Assembly: GCA_024695935.1 (NCBI GenBank)
Contig: JAILHH010000034.1
Coordinates: 29,732 to 93,731 of the forward strand
Length of the DNA: 64,000 bases
Direction: 5' to 3'
Origin: Acetatifactor sp.
GTDB lineage: Bacteria > Bacillota > Clostridia > Lachnospirales > Lachnospiraceae
The position numbers were made by a program, and so were the translations under genes. Of the stretch, positions 17,218-26,084 are shown piece after piece. The notes beneath the pieces are model-generated. The model worked only from the letters and a program-made list of their open reading frames with translations, ran no database searches and had not been told where the DNA came from. Numbering within the stretch: the first letter of the stretch is position 1; each line of letters begins with the position of its first letter.

Positions 17218-18162
17218 TTATTTAATATGATGAACTGCCACGGTTTCTGCGGTGATTGGTAAAATCTCCGTATCCTCCATCGCCAATATCTTCTCGATTA
17301 TCTGAGGCAATGCCTCCACAGTGCTCGGTTTTTCGTAGGAATCATGTAAAAGTATGATATCCGTACCGTATTCTTCCACATCCGACACTGAATTTTTTAC
17401 AAGTCTCTCCACGGAGAGCACTCCGCTTCCTCCGTCCCCGGATGATATATTCCAGTCGTAGTATTCCACATCTTTTCCCTTTAGATATGTCACAAGGTCA
17501 TTCATGTTCACACTGTTTACCGTATTGGAACTGCCTCCGGGAAATCTGTATAAGCCACTGTGAAAACCGCAGATATCATAGACTATGCTGTCAACTTTTT
17601 CAAAGTCGGCAACGAATCCGTCCATATCACTGTATATCTCGCTGTATTTATGAGAATAAGAATGCATTCCCAGACTGTGACCGCGCTCCACAATATCCTT
17701 TACCATATCCGGATATTTTTCGCAATTTGTTCCCACCACAAAAAATGTGGCTTCAACTTCATATTCGTCCAGAATATCCAGGATCTCGTCCGTATAAAGG
17801 CTGGGGCCGTCATCAAAGGTCAGATAAACCTTATGTTTTTTATCCCGGGCAGGTTCATGCACATATTCCATGGTGTTAAAACCCGCATCCTGATCGTCAA
17901 AAAACTCTTTTTCGGAATTGACTTTTGGGGCTTCGCTCACAGCCTTTGCCCTCTCTATCACGGGATAGAGCGAATAAAGTTCGTCCACAGTATCCTGCAG
18001 ACTGTCTATGGTCCTGTTTAAGTCCGTAACCTTAAACACCAGATAAATACTTGTAAAAATGGGCAAAAGTATAAGGGCGAAAGCCAAAGATATGATCGTC
18101 TTTTTTAATCGATTGACACGCTTTTTTCTCTTAGAAGCGTATTGATTACTACCCTCATTCAT
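17218..18162 (-). CDS. Membrane-anchored polysaccharide (peptidoglycan) deacetylase, NodB domain
   Basis: A 314-residue protein with a basic N-terminus, one TM helix at about 22-43, a short coiled segment, and a CE4/NodB domain from about residue 107. Catalytic motifs are L-T-F-D-D-G-P-S (motif 1), H-S-x-G-M-H-S-Y-S-H (motif 2, zinc His pair), R-F-P-G-G (motif 3) and L-L-H-D (motif 5). Such enzymes remove N-acetyl groups from GlcNAc or MurNAc outside the membrane and confer lysozyme resistance. The ATG is at 18162 with a weak ribosome site. It is probably the first gene of the bactofilin-pyrH-frr transcript. Confidence 0.9.
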   Translation of the reverse strand: MNEGSNQYASKRKKRVNRLKKTIISLAFALILLPIFTSIYLVFKVTDLNRTIDSLQDTVDELYSLYPVIERAKAVSEAPKVNSEKEFFDDQDAGFNTMEYVHEPARDKKHKVYLTFDDGPSLYTDEILDILDEYEVEATFFVVGTNCEKYPDMVKDIVERGHSLGMHSYSHKYSEIYSDMDGFVADFEKVDSIVYDICGFHSGLYRFPGGSSNTVNSVNMNDLVTYLKGKDVEYYDWNISSGDGGSGVLSVERLVKNSVSDVEEYGTDIILLHDSYEKPSTVEALPQIIEKILAMEDTEILPITAETVAVHHIK

Positions 18163-18260
18163 AAATCACACATTCCGTCATCAGTTTTAAAACACATAAA
18201 AATCCTCTCAAACCCAAGTCCTAATATAGCATATTTCACCCTTGTCTGCAACTTAAAAAC

Positions 18261-18281
18261 AACCGACCAAAGCGGTCGGTT
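18261..18281 (-). terminator. Intrinsic terminator after KTSC gene
   Basis: AACCGACC pairs with GGTCGGTT around AAAGC. On the minus strand the stem is followed by GTTTTTAAG. It lies 9 nt past the KTSC stop and isolates that gene from the deacetylase operon. Confidence 0.85.
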
Positions 18282-18289
18282 GCCTGTTT

Positions 18290-18523
18290 TTAAATTACAT
18301 GCTCAATTGATATGATACTTCTTTCATTGTAACGCCCTTTAATGAGTTTGTTAAAAAAAGCATCCGGCAAAAAGTGATCTTTGAACAGGTACCAGATGTC
18401 CTCCGGCACATTTTCATATTGCAACACTTCGCCGCCCTGCACAAACTCTACTTCCAAAATAGTTCTGATGGGATCATACCCCGCAGAAGCTATCGTGCTC
18501 GATGCGAATTTGCACCGCTTCAT
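18290..18523 (-). CDS. Small KTSC-domain protein
   Basis: A 77-residue protein that matches the KTSC domain pattern: S-S-T-I-x-S-A-G-Y-D followed by L-E-V-E-F-V-Q-G, Y-x-N-V-P-x-x-I-W and F-N-K-L-I-K-G-R-Y. The family is small, often phage- or plasmid-associated, and has been linked to RNA binding or lysyl-tRNA synthetase fusions; the function is not settled. The start at ATG 18523 has AAAGGAG upstream; an in-frame ATG eight codons earlier lies before that site. It is a single gene with its own terminator. Confidence 0.75.
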   Translation of the reverse strand: MKRCKFASSTIASAGYDPIRTILEVEFVQGGEVLQYENVPEDIWYLFKDHFLPDAFFNKLIKGRYNERSIISIEHVI

Positions 18524-18594
18524 ACCTTCTCCTTTCCTACGCCCCATCTTTTTTATTTTAATAAAAAACGCAGGAAAATGGAACAGGTTTTTTT

Positions 18595-19878
18595 CTATTT
18601 TTCAAGGAATTTTCCGACGCTTACAAGCTTTACGCAGAGGGCAAAAAGTTCTGCGGCTTCCTTCATTTCTTCGAGAGAAGGATATGAAGGAGCGATACGG
18701 ATACAGCTGTCCTCAGGATCCTTGCCGTAGGGGTATACGGCTCCGGCTTTAGTGAGCACAAGACCTGCTTCCTTACATTTTGCAACGATCTCCTTTGCGC
18801 ATCCGGGTATTGCCTGGAAAGAGATAAAATATCCGCCGTTGGGATCAGTCCACTTTCCGATCTCTGCGCCTTCAAGTTCTCTTGAAAGTATCTCAAGCAC
18901 CGCCTCAAACTTGGGTCTCATTAGAGAAGCATGCTTTTTCATATGCTCCCTGATACCGTTTATGTCCTTAAAATATCTTACATGCAAAAGCTGGTTAACC
19001 TTGTCATATCCGATGGTCTGAACGGTCATTGACTTTTTGATAAAATCAAGGTTTGCCTTTGATGAAGCAACAGCTGCGATTCCCGCGCCTGCAAAACTGA
19101 TCTTTGAAGTGGAGGCAAACTCCATCACCATATCGGGATTTCCGGCCTTTTCACACTCTTCGATAATATCAAGCAGTTCATCGCTTCTGTCATCATACAG
19201 ATCATGAATCACATAAGCATTGTCCCAATAGATCCTGAAATCCTCTGCAGCGGGCTTTAAAGCCGCAAATCTCTTTACGGTATCTGCGCTGTAGGTATAT
19301 CCCTGAGGATTTGAATACTTAGGTACACACCAGATTCCCTTAACTTCAGGATCGGTATTTACATATTTTTCAACCATATCCATGTCAGGTCCGGTGGGAG
19401 ACATGGGGATAGTGATCATCTCTATTCCAAAATGCTCGGTAATGGCAAAATGTCTGTCATATCCGGGTGCCGGGCAGAGGAATTTAACCTTGTCTAACTT
19501 GCACCAGGGTGTTGATCCGTTGACACCGTGGATCATGGATCTGCAGACTGAATCATACATTATATTAAGGCTGGCATTTCCGCATACGATCACATTCTCA
19601 GGTTTTGTACCCATCATGTCGGCCATGAGTTTTTTGGCCTCGGGAATACCTTCAAGCTGACCGTAGTTTCTGGAATCCATGCCGTTTTCACAAAGCATAT
19701 CACTGTCCGAATTAAGGGCATCCAAAATCTTCATACCCATATCAAGCTGGGCAGGTGACGGCTTTCCTCTAGACATATCAAGCTTAAGTCCCTTTTTCTT
19801 TGCCTCTTCATATTCAGCATTAAGCTGTTTTTGCAGTTCAAGTAACTCTTCACGAGTAAGATCACAATATGCTTTCAT
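18595..19878 (-). CDS. Class I PLP-dependent aminotransferase (aspartate aminotransferase-like, AspT/MocR-domain type)
   Basis: A 427-residue fold-type I aminotransferase. It has S-R-G-K-P-S-P at residues 39-45, R-N-Y-G-Q-L-E-G-I-P (substrate/PLP entry), G-N-A-S-L-N (PLP phosphate), P-K-Y-S-N-P-Q-G, W-D-N-A-Y (Asp binding the pyridine N) and the Schiff-base Lys in S-T-S-K-I-S-F-A-G-A-G near 258. The overall pattern matches the family of bacterial aspartate aminotransferases distinct from AspC (Corynebacterium AspT type). It likely interconverts aspartate and oxaloacetate, but specificity is not provable here. ATG 19878 follows AAGGAAAGG. Confidence 0.88.
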   Translation of the reverse strand: MKAYCDLTREELLELQKQLNAEYEEAKKKGLKLDMSRGKPSPAQLDMGMKILDALNSDSDMLCENGMDSRNYGQLEGIPEAKKLMADMMGTKPENVIVCGNASLNIMYDSVCRSMIHGVNGSTPWCKLDKVKFLCPAPGYDRHFAITEHFGIEMITIPMSPTGPDMDMVEKYVNTDPEVKGIWCVPKYSNPQGYTYSADTVKRFAALKPAAEDFRIYWDNAYVIHDLYDDRSDELLDIIEECEKAGNPDMVMEFASTSKISFAGAGIAAVASSKANLDFIKKSMTVQTIGYDKVNQLLHVRYFKDINGIREHMKKHASLMRPKFEAVLEILSRELEGAEIGKWTDPNGGYFISFQAIPGCAKEIVAKCKEAGLVLTKAGAVYPYGKDPEDSCIRIAPSYPSLEEMKEAAELFALCVKLVSVGKFLEK

Positions 19879-19981
19879 GACAACAACCTTTCCTTATCCT
19901 TGCATTATCGTATACAATCATACACTTTGTATATAATACAATATGAATTTTCATATGGCAAGAAAAATATACAGAATTTTA

Positions 19982-20012
19982 AAACCGCCGGAGCATGTCC
20001 CTCCGACGGTTT
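19982..20012 (-). terminator. Intrinsic terminator after hydrogenase-like chemoreceptor
   Basis: AAACCGCCGGAG pairs with CTCCGACGGTTT with one mismatch. The minus-strand tail is TAAAATTCTG, only moderately T-rich. It lies 29 nt past the stop. Confidence 0.7.
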
Positions 20013-20040
20013 GTAAACTGATCTTTAATTTTTGAAAATA

Positions 20041-21999
20041 TTAACGGAATGCATTGTTTTCCACCAATGCCTTCAGTTCGTCTCTGACCTGCTCGATAAC
20101 CTTTGATACGTCTCCTGTGGCCTGTGCAATGTCCACACTGCTTGAAGCCAGAGTCTTTACTCTTTCATCCACGCTTTCCACAATAGCAATAAGTTCCTTT
20201 GATTCCTTTGCTATGATCTCAACAGCGGTTCTGATATGTTCATTTGCCTCTCCACTGTTCTGAGCGGTATCCTTGGAATCCGCAGCCAGCGAATTAATTT
20301 CGTCAGCCACAACCGCAAAGCCTCTTCCTGCCTCTCCCGCTCTAGCCGCCTCTATGGAAGCATTCAGCGCAAGGAGGTTTGTCTGGTTTGCAATATCAAC
20401 GACCTTTCTGTTATTGTCCACAAGTTCTGCCAGATCTGTCACGATCTGATCAACAGAAGTCCTCAGGTTCTCACAGAAAGCGGATACATGAGCCATCTCC
20501 TCGGAAACGGCACCGCTCTCGGTGGCATTTAATGAATTTCCGTCGCTTACACCCTTTACGGATTCACTCAAAGTATTAAAGTGCTCGTTTATAAGGTCGA
20601 TTGTGTGAAGCAGATCATCACGCTGACTGATGAGCATTGACTTTTCCTTTTCGACCATTTCCTGAGCCTCGATTTTTTCAAGCTCCACCAGATCCTTTAA
20701 GTAATGTACACAGTTTGATCTGTCATTATAACCGTTAAAGATGGCCACTGCCATGTCTCGACAGGAATCATATCCACAGCATGAGCAATTGATATTTCTG
20801 GATTCCTCCGTAGTCTTTCTCATGGAGTCAAAGACTTTATTTAACTCTGACTCTGTAGGAATCTTTGATTTACATTCAGCAGACTTATCGGTGTATTTTC
20901 TGAGATAGTCTTCTAACTTCAGATTCTTAAACTGTTTATTTAATTCTGCAAGACGTTTTTCGGGAGAAAGATTTCTTGCCCAGGCTCCCTTCTTTCCGTT
21001 CTTTTTTACGCTCTCCTGAATATCATGGATGTGATAAATGGGATCATCATTATCTGTAACATCAGGATCCGTACCGGTTCCGCATATACATCCGTTCTCG
21101 CAGTTAAGAGCATCCACAAACAGGTACGGGGTCTTTCCGCCCTTAATCCTGTCAGCATTCTTTTTCAGATAGTGATACATTCTCTTTTCGCCTTCGATCT
21201 GACGGATAAATGCATCGCTTCCAAGCAGCCAGTAAACATTTTCCTTTAATCCGCCGGGCATGGGATAAATAGAACCGAGACCGTATTCAATCTCATCCGT
21301 GTAAGGCTCTCCGAAAAGATCATTGGCTTTGATATATTCCATCATGTGAGCAAAAGTCACATTGTAATTTACATAATTTTTGTTGTTAGGATCATCGATC
21401 TCCATCTTCTTTGCTATACAGGGGCTTATGAAAGCAAGCTTCTCGGTGATCCCCAGTTCTTTTCTCGCATATATGGCCGAGCACATAAGAGGACTCTGCA
21501 CAGGAAAAAGCTTTGGCAAAAGTTCGGGAAGATATCTTTCGATATATCCCACAACCGCAGGACAGGGCTGGGAAATGCCACCCTTAAAATCGTGGGTTGT
21601 AATATAATTTATATATCCCCAGGTGGTGATATCGGCACCAAAAGAAACATTGATAAATCTGTTGACTCCAAGCTTCTTTAATCCGCCGAGAACACGCTCA
21701 TATTCATTAGGATAATCCGCCTTAAAGGCAGGGGCGATCAAAACGGAAATCTTTTCTCCTTTTTTAAGATCATTAAAGAATCTCTCCGTATCGTCACGGA
21801 ATTCTCTGGCATGATGCTCGCAGGCATCAAAACAGGCTCCGCAGGCAATACATTTAGAACCATCCACCACGATCCTGGAGTTTTCCTGACCCTCTTGCCT
21901 GGTGGAAACACAGGCTCCCATACAGCTGCAAACCGAAATACATTTATTACATCCGACACAATTATCATTAGTAAAAACAAGTGAGTTAGTTTGATCCAT
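20041..21999 (-). CDS. [FeFe]-hydrogenase-like redox sensor fused to a methyl-accepting chemotaxis signalling domain
   Basis: A 652-residue soluble protein. Two [4Fe-4S] ferredoxin motifs come first (Cys14/17/20/24 and Cys50/53/56/60). Next is an iron-hydrogenase large-subunit domain with reduced H-cluster motifs: Q-P-C-P with Cys146 (L1), S-P-C-I-A-K with Cys194 (L2) and N-C-E-N-G-C near 301-305 (L3). A C-x-C-C-G-Y-x-x-C Fe-S motif follows near 404-411, then a coiled coil and an MCP hairpin with [15 protein letters not shown] near 535-550. There is no TM segment. Sensory (group C/D) hydrogenases usually end in PAS; here the output is chemotactic. Inference: a cytoplasmic receptor for H2 or redox state. 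ATG 21999 has AAGGAG. Confidence 0.9.
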   Translation of the reverse strand: MDQTNSLVFTNDNCVGCNKCISVCSCMGACVSTRQEGQENSRIVVDGSKCIACGACFDACEHHAREFRDDTERFFNDLKKGEKISVLIAPAFKADYPNEYERVLGGLKKLGVNRFINVSFGADITTWGYINYITTHDFKGGISQPCPAVVGYIERYLPELLPKLFPVQSPLMCSAIYARKELGITEKLAFISPCIAKKMEIDDPNNKNYVNYNVTFAHMMEYIKANDLFGEPYTDEIEYGLGSIYPMPGGLKENVYWLLGSDAFIRQIEGEKRMYHYLKKNADRIKGGKTPYLFVDALNCENGCICGTGTDPDVTDNDDPIYHIHDIQESVKKNGKKGAWARNLSPEKRLAELNKQFKNLKLEDYLRKYTDKSAECKSKIPTESELNKVFDSMRKTTEESRNINCSCCGYDSCRDMAVAIFNGYNDRSNCVHYLKDLVELEKIEAQEMVEKEKSMLISQRDDLLHTIDLINEHFNTLSESVKGVSDGNSLNATESGAVSEEMAHVSAFCENLRTSVDQIVTDLAELVDNNRKVVDIANQTNLLALNASIEAARAGEAGRGFAVVADEINSLAADSKDTAQNSGEANEHIRTAVEIIAKESKELIAIVESVDERVKTLASSSVDIAQATGDVSKVIEQVRDELKALVENNAFR

Positions 22000-22168
22000 A
22001 TGTGCTCCTTTGCCTCATCAAAAAGTATTTACCATTTTTCGATTCTTTTTATTTATGACTGTAATAAATTTTACCATCAAATTGCATAATTTTCCATATT
22101 TATTTAGTCATTTTGAGTAAAAATGTACAAATTTACAGGCAAATATATTGGGTCACCTACTTTGTCCT

Positions 22169-22290
22169 AAATCGAGTAGGCTGACTCCTAGTCGATTTCA
22201 ACTCTGTTTCACACCTCAAGGCAAAGCCTTTCGGTGTTCTACAGTCGCCTAAGTCCCCCTCGCAAGCGAGCTTGCAGGTGGGACCTAGGC
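22169..22290. ncRNA. Structured intergenic element of unknown function (three consecutive hairpins)
   Basis: In a 369-bp gene-free gap three strong hairpins follow each other: 22169-22198 (AAATCGA-g-TAGG with CCTA-g-TCGATTT), 22211-22237 (ACACC-tc-AAGGC with GCCTT-tc-GGTGT) and 22247-22290 (GCCTAaGTCCC with GGGACcTAGGC). Inside the last, CTCGC/GCGAG and GCAAG/CTTGC helices are mutually exclusive. The element lies between the rny terminator and the hydrogenase-MCP gene. I do not recognise it as a known family; it could be a small RNA or a dispersed DNA repeat. Strand is uncertain. Confidence 0.4.
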
Positions 22291-22310
22291 TCGTTGTTAT
22301 ACATAAAAAA
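22288..22310. repeat. Short dispersed intergenic repeat, tail motif (copy C)
   Basis: GGCTCGTTGTTATACATAAAA matches the tail of the repeats at 41594-41666 and 49768-49809 and abuts the rny terminator. Confidence 0.35.
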
Positions 22311-22335
22311 GCCGTTGCAAAAATGCAACGGCTTT
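22308..22335 (-). terminator. Intrinsic terminator after rny
   Basis: AAAGCCGTTGCA pairs perfectly with TGCAACGGCTTT around an AAAA loop. The minus strand continues with TTT after the stem. It lies 34 nt beyond the rny stop. Confidence 0.9.
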
Positions 22336-22368
22336 AACATGTCTTGATAAATTGAAACCGGTATGGGA

Positions 22369-23922
22369 TTACTTAGCGTAATCGATTGCTCTGCTCTCAC
22401 GAATGACATTGACCTTGATCTGTCCGGGATATTCCATCTCTTCCTCGATCTTCTTAGAAATATCACGAGCAAGGATAACCATGTCTGTATCATTGATCTG
22501 CTCGGGCACAACCATAACACGAACTTCACGTCCTGCCTGAATAGCAAAAGATTTGTCGACACCTTTGAAATTGTTTGTAATATCTTCCAACTGCTTAAGT
22601 CTTGTTGTATAAGTCTCAAGCGTTTCTCTTCTTGCACCCGGTCTTGCGGCTGAGATAGTATCTGCAGCCTGAACGATGCAGGAGATAAGCGAAGTGGCTT
22701 CCACATCACCATGATGTGATTCCACTGCATTAATAACAGTTGCGTTCTCTTTGTACTTCTTGCAAAGATCTGCTCCAAGCTGTACATGGCTTCCTTCCAT
22801 CTCACGGTCAATTGATTTACCGATATCATGAAGAAGTCCTGCACGCTTTGCAAGTCTAACATCCAGACCCATTTCTGCAGCTAACAGTCCTGAAAGCTGA
22901 GCCACCTCTACAGAATGTCTCAAAGCATTCTGTCCGTAGCTGGTTCTGAATTTCATCTTACCTAAAAGTCTCACAAGTTCGGGATGGATTCCGTGAACAC
23001 CAACTTCAAGTGTTGCGGCTTCTCCCTCTTCCTTGATCATTGTCTCTACTTCTTTTTGAGCCTTCTCAACCATCTCCTCGATTCTCGCGGGATGGATACG
23101 ACCGTCAACAATAAGTTTTTCAAGAGCAATTCTGGCAACTTCTCGACGGATGGGATCGAAGGATGAAAGAACTACTGCTTCGGGAGTATCATCAATGATG
23201 AGATCTACTCCTGTCATGGTCTCAAGGGTTCTGATGTTACGACCCTCCCTACCAATGATCCTTCCCTTCATTTCATCGTTAGGTAACTGGACTACCGAAA
23301 TAGCAGTTTCGGAAACGCAGTCAGCAGCACATCTCTGTATTGCGGAGACAACATATTCCTTTGCCTTCTTATCGGCTTCGTCCTTGGCGCGACTCTCCAT
23401 TTCTTTGATCATCACAGCCGTTTCATGTTTCACTTCGTCTTCAACAATTTTCAATAAGTAGTCTTTTGCTTGTTCAGAGGTTAATCCGGAAATTCGTTCC
23501 AGTTCCTGTAGTCTTTGTTCGTTTAACTTTGAGATCTCAATCTTGTCTCTTTCAAGATTCTCCTCTCTTGCAGCTAAACTTTGTTCACGTCTTTCGATTG
23601 CCTCAGCTTTCTTATCGATGTTCTCTTCCTTTTGCTGAACTCTGCGCTCATAGCGCTGAGCCTCTGCTCTGCGCTCCTTGATCTCTTTGTCCAAATCATT
23701 CTTTGTTCTGATAGATTCTTCCTTGATCTCAAGTAATGATTCACGCTTCTTTGCTTCAGCAGCAGCCAATGCGTCATCAATAATCTTTCTTGCCTTTTCA
23801 TCTGCATTTCCGATGGTTGAATCAGCTTTGCTCTTCAACACGGATTTTGTAACCACAGATGCAATGATTGCACTGACAAGAATGCCGGCACCTACGATAG
23901 CGATCCAAATTCCAGTACTCAC
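22369..23922 (-). CDS. rny: Ribonuclease Y
   Basis: Membrane-anchored endoribonuclease that initiates mRNA decay in Firmicutes. It has 517 residues: an N-terminal TM helix at 5-27, a long charged coiled coil to about 195, a KH domain ([11 protein letters not shown] near 225) and an HD domain whose L-L-H-D-I-G-K is near 363-369. The start is GTG at 23922, with AAGGAGGTG upstream. A sigma-A type promoter and a strong terminator bracket it, so it is monocistronic. It lies next to recX-recA, a common clostridial order. Confidence 0.97.
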   Translation of the reverse strand: MSTGIWIAIVGAGILVSAIIASVVTKSVLKSKADSTIGNADEKARKIIDDALAAAEAKKRESLLEIKEESIRTKNDLDKEIKERRAEAQRYERRVQQKEENIDKKAEAIERREQSLAAREENLERDKIEISKLNEQRLQELERISGLTSEQAKDYLLKIVEDEVKHETAVMIKEMESRAKDEADKKAKEYVVSAIQRCAADCVSETAISVVQLPNDEMKGRIIGREGRNIRTLETMTGVDLIIDDTPEAVVLSSFDPIRREVARIALEKLIVDGRIHPARIEEMVEKAQKEVETMIKEEGEAATLEVGVHGIHPELVRLLGKMKFRTSYGQNALRHSVEVAQLSGLLAAEMGLDVRLAKRAGLLHDIGKSIDREMEGSHVQLGADLCKKYKENATVINAVESHHGDVEATSLISCIVQAADTISAARPGARRETLETYTTRLKQLEDITNNFKGVDKSFAIQAGREVRVMVVPEQINDTDMVILARDISKKIEEEMEYPGQIKVNVIRESRAIDYAK

Positions 23923-24008
23923 TACAGGGCACCTCCTTATTTAATTTTCATTGTTCATTTTAATATATAGAATGTAACTCATTCTAACAAGCAATTCACA
24001 ACAGTTAA

Positions 24009-24037
24009 ATTGTATACTTTCGGTTAATATATGTCAA
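24009..24037 (-). promoter_or_regulatory. Sigma-A type promoter of rny
   Basis: On the minus strand TTGACA (24037-24032) is followed by a 17-nt spacer and TACAAT (24014-24009). The predicted transcript start leaves a leader of roughly 80 nt before the GTG. Confidence 0.75.
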
Positions 24038-24101
24038 GTCCAAGTCAGTATATCATATAAAATAAAGCATAAAATCAAATAAGTTTTTGTGCATTTTGCA
24101 T

Positions 24102-24716
24102 CTATCTGTTAAGTTTCAGGTTTCTGTTTATTGAATCAGCCGAAAAACCGTTTCTCATAAGCAATCCGTATATGCGGCGATATTCTTTTTCGTCGCCTTT
24201 TTTAGCCATATACCCTCTTTTCCTCAGGATATTTTGTATCATGGCATCCTCATCCACAAAACCGCCGTTGTCCTGCCAGTCAAGGAGAGCCTTTTCAAAC
24301 ACATCCTTTTTTATGCCCTTGGCAGCCAGATCCGACTTCATTCGCATCAGGGTTTTGTCATTGCAATGATCTGATAAAAAGGTATAAGCATATCTGTAAT
24401 CATCCAGATAATGAAATCCTGTCACATACTCGATCGCCTTTTCTATGACTGAGGGCGGATACAGGCCTTCTCTTAATTTTTCCCGGAGTTTGCCCGTGGT
24501 ATAGTCCCTCTTTGTCAAAAGGTTCATGGCTCTTAGCTTTGCTCTTTTTACCAGCACCTCTCCAACTATTTCATCATAGACTTCTTCACTGATCGTATTG
24601 CCTTCTTTTATACCGTATTTATGCAATTCGCCTTTGTATAATACAAAGGCGAATTCATTATCAATATGGATCTTGTATCGACCGGATTTAAAATCTTCTA
24701 TCCCTGTTATTTCCAT
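24102..24716 (-). CDS. recX: Regulatory protein RecX
   Basis: RecX modulates RecA filaments. The 204-residue sequence is typical of the clostridial family, rich in helices and basic residues, with the conserved A-x-x-x-L-x-x-R-x-Y/x-x-x-x-L-x-x-K-L pattern (N-L-L-T-K-R-D-Y-T-T-G-K-L-R-E-K-L) and a following Y-L-D-D-Y-R-Y-A block. The ATG at 24716 lies 36 nt after the recA stop. It should be cotranscribed with recA and so induced by DNA damage. Confidence 0.9.
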   Translation of the reverse strand: MEITGIEDFKSGRYKIHIDNEFAFVLYKGELHKYGIKEGNTISEEVYDEIVGEVLVKRAKLRAMNLLTKRDYTTGKLREKLREGLYPPSVIEKAIEYVTGFHYLDDYRYAYTFLSDHCNDKTLMRMKSDLAAKGIKKDVFEKALLDWQDNGGFVDEDAMIQNILRKRGYMAKKGDEKEYRRIYGLLMRNGFSADSINRNLKLNR

Positions 24717-24751
24717 AATTTACTACCGGCTCCATAAATATACTAAACTGA

Positions 24752-25771
24752 TCACTCGGTTTCAGTCTCGGATGATGACTGAAGTCCGTAATGCTCTCTG
24801 ACAAGTTTTACAACCTCTTCGCACATTTCGGGATGATCTTCAAGGTAAAGTTTTGCATTCTCACGTCCCTGACCGATCTTTTCCCCGTTATATGCATACC
24901 AAGCGCCTGACTTGTTGATGATATCACAATTTGCAGCAAGATCCAGGATATCACCGGACATTGAGATGCCCTTACCGAACATGATATCAAACTCTGCCTC
25001 TTTAAACGGAGGAGCGATCTTGTTCTTTACGATCTTTACTCGGGTACGGTTACCGATAACCTCTCCGCCCTGTTTAAGGGATTCGATCCTTCTGACATCA
25101 AGTCTGACGGATGAGTAGAATTTCAATGCTCTACCACCGGTAGTGGTCTCGGGATTTCCGAACATGACTCCAACTTTTTCACGGAGCTGGTTGATAAATA
25201 CAACCGTACAGTTTGACTTGCTGATGACAGCTGTAAGTTTTCTCAAAGCCTGAGACATAAGTCTTGCCTGGAGGCCCACATGGGAATCTCCCATATCGCC
25301 GTCGATCTCGGCCTTTGGAACCAGAGCCGCAACGGAGTCAACTACTATAATATCTATGGCACCGGAACGGACCATTGTCTCTGTTATCTCAAGAGCCTGC
25401 TCACCGCAGTCCGGCTGTGAGATATAGAGATTGTCAATATCAACACCGATGTTTTTAGCATATACGGGGTCAAGGGCATGCTCTGCATCGATAAATCCCG
25501 CTATGCCGCCTCTCTTCTGTACTTCAGCTATCATATGAAGAGTAACTGTGGTCTTACCACTGGATTCGGGACCGTATATCTCAATGATCCTCCCCTTGGG
25601 AATACCGCCGAGTCCGAGGGCTATATCAAGACTTAATGAGCCTGTGGGTATGGTCTCCACATTCATCTGATTGGAGGGATCACCCAGTTTCATGACTGCC
25701 CCCTTGCCGTACTGTTTTTCGATCTGGCTTAATGCCGCATCCAATGCTTTAAGTTTGTCGGTTTTTTCCAT
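24752..25771 (-). CDS. recA: Recombinase RecA
   Basis: A 339-residue strand-exchange ATPase and LexA coprotease activator. Walker A G-P-E-S-S-G-K-T is at 67-74, with Walker B in [11 protein letters not shown]1 and L2 DNA-binding loops and the [10 protein letters not shown] motif. ATG 25771 follows AAAGGAG. Two LexA boxes overlap its promoter, so it belongs to the SOS regulon. Confidence 0.99.
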   Translation of the reverse strand: MEKTDKLKALDAALSQIEKQYGKGAVMKLGDPSNQMNVETIPTGSLSLDIALGLGGIPKGRIIEIYGPESSGKTTVTLHMIAEVQKRGGIAGFIDAEHALDPVYAKNIGVDIDNLYISQPDCGEQALEITETMVRSGAIDIIVVDSVAALVPKAEIDGDMGDSHVGLQARLMSQALRKLTAVISKSNCTVVFINQLREKVGVMFGNPETTTGGRALKFYSSVRLDVRRIESLKQGGEVIGNRTRVKIVKNKIAPPFKEAEFDIMFGKGISMSGDILDLAANCDIINKSGAWYAYNGEKIGQGRENAKLYLEDHPEMCEEVVKLVREHYGLQSSSETETE

Positions 25772-25792
25772 AAAATCATTCTCCTTTTATCG

Positions 25793-25804
25793 GAACAAAT
25801 GTTC
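25793..25804 (-). promoter_or_regulatory. LexA (DinR) box 1 of recA
   Basis: GAACAAATGTTC is a perfect GAAC-N4-GTTC operator of the Gram-positive LexA type. It lies just downstream of the -10 element. Confidence 0.85.
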
Positions 25805-25811
25805 TATAGTA

Positions 25812-25840
25812 AGATTAAAACATTTGTTCGTTTTTGTCAA
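25812..25840 (-). promoter_or_regulatory. recA promoter with LexA box 2 in the spacer
   Basis: On the minus strand TTGACA (25840-25835), a 17-nt spacer and TAATCT (25817-25812) form a sigma-A promoter. The spacer contains GAACAAATGTTT (25829-25818), a near-perfect second LexA box, 25 bp from box 1. Repressor bound at both would block RNA polymerase directly. The rest of the gap to 26084 shows nothing I can identify. Confidence 0.82.
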
Positions 25841-26084
25841 CTCGTAATTTTAAATCGGATGATAAATCCTCCCTTAAATCCGCTTACGATTAATTTTTAG
25901 CATATTTTGAGTCCCATAAATGACTTTTAATTTGATTCATCTCAAAAAACATCAGCAATTCAGGGACCCTTTACCTCCCTTCTTTATTATTTTGATTCAA
26001 TCGGAAAATTGCAGGCGAAACGCCCAAGATTTAAGATATTCACAATATAGCACAAAACAGTTTCTCATGCAATCGCTATAAATA

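Noticed and set aside
16679..17230. Plus-strand frame of 183 codons opposite the bactofilin gene
   Set aside because: Antisense to the acidic repeat region; it is a Ser/Phe-rich mirror of Glu/Lys codons with no start signal.
22169..22290. 6S RNA or SRP RNA
   Set aside because: No conserved 6S bubble or SRP tetraloop pattern could be seen, so the element is left unnamed.
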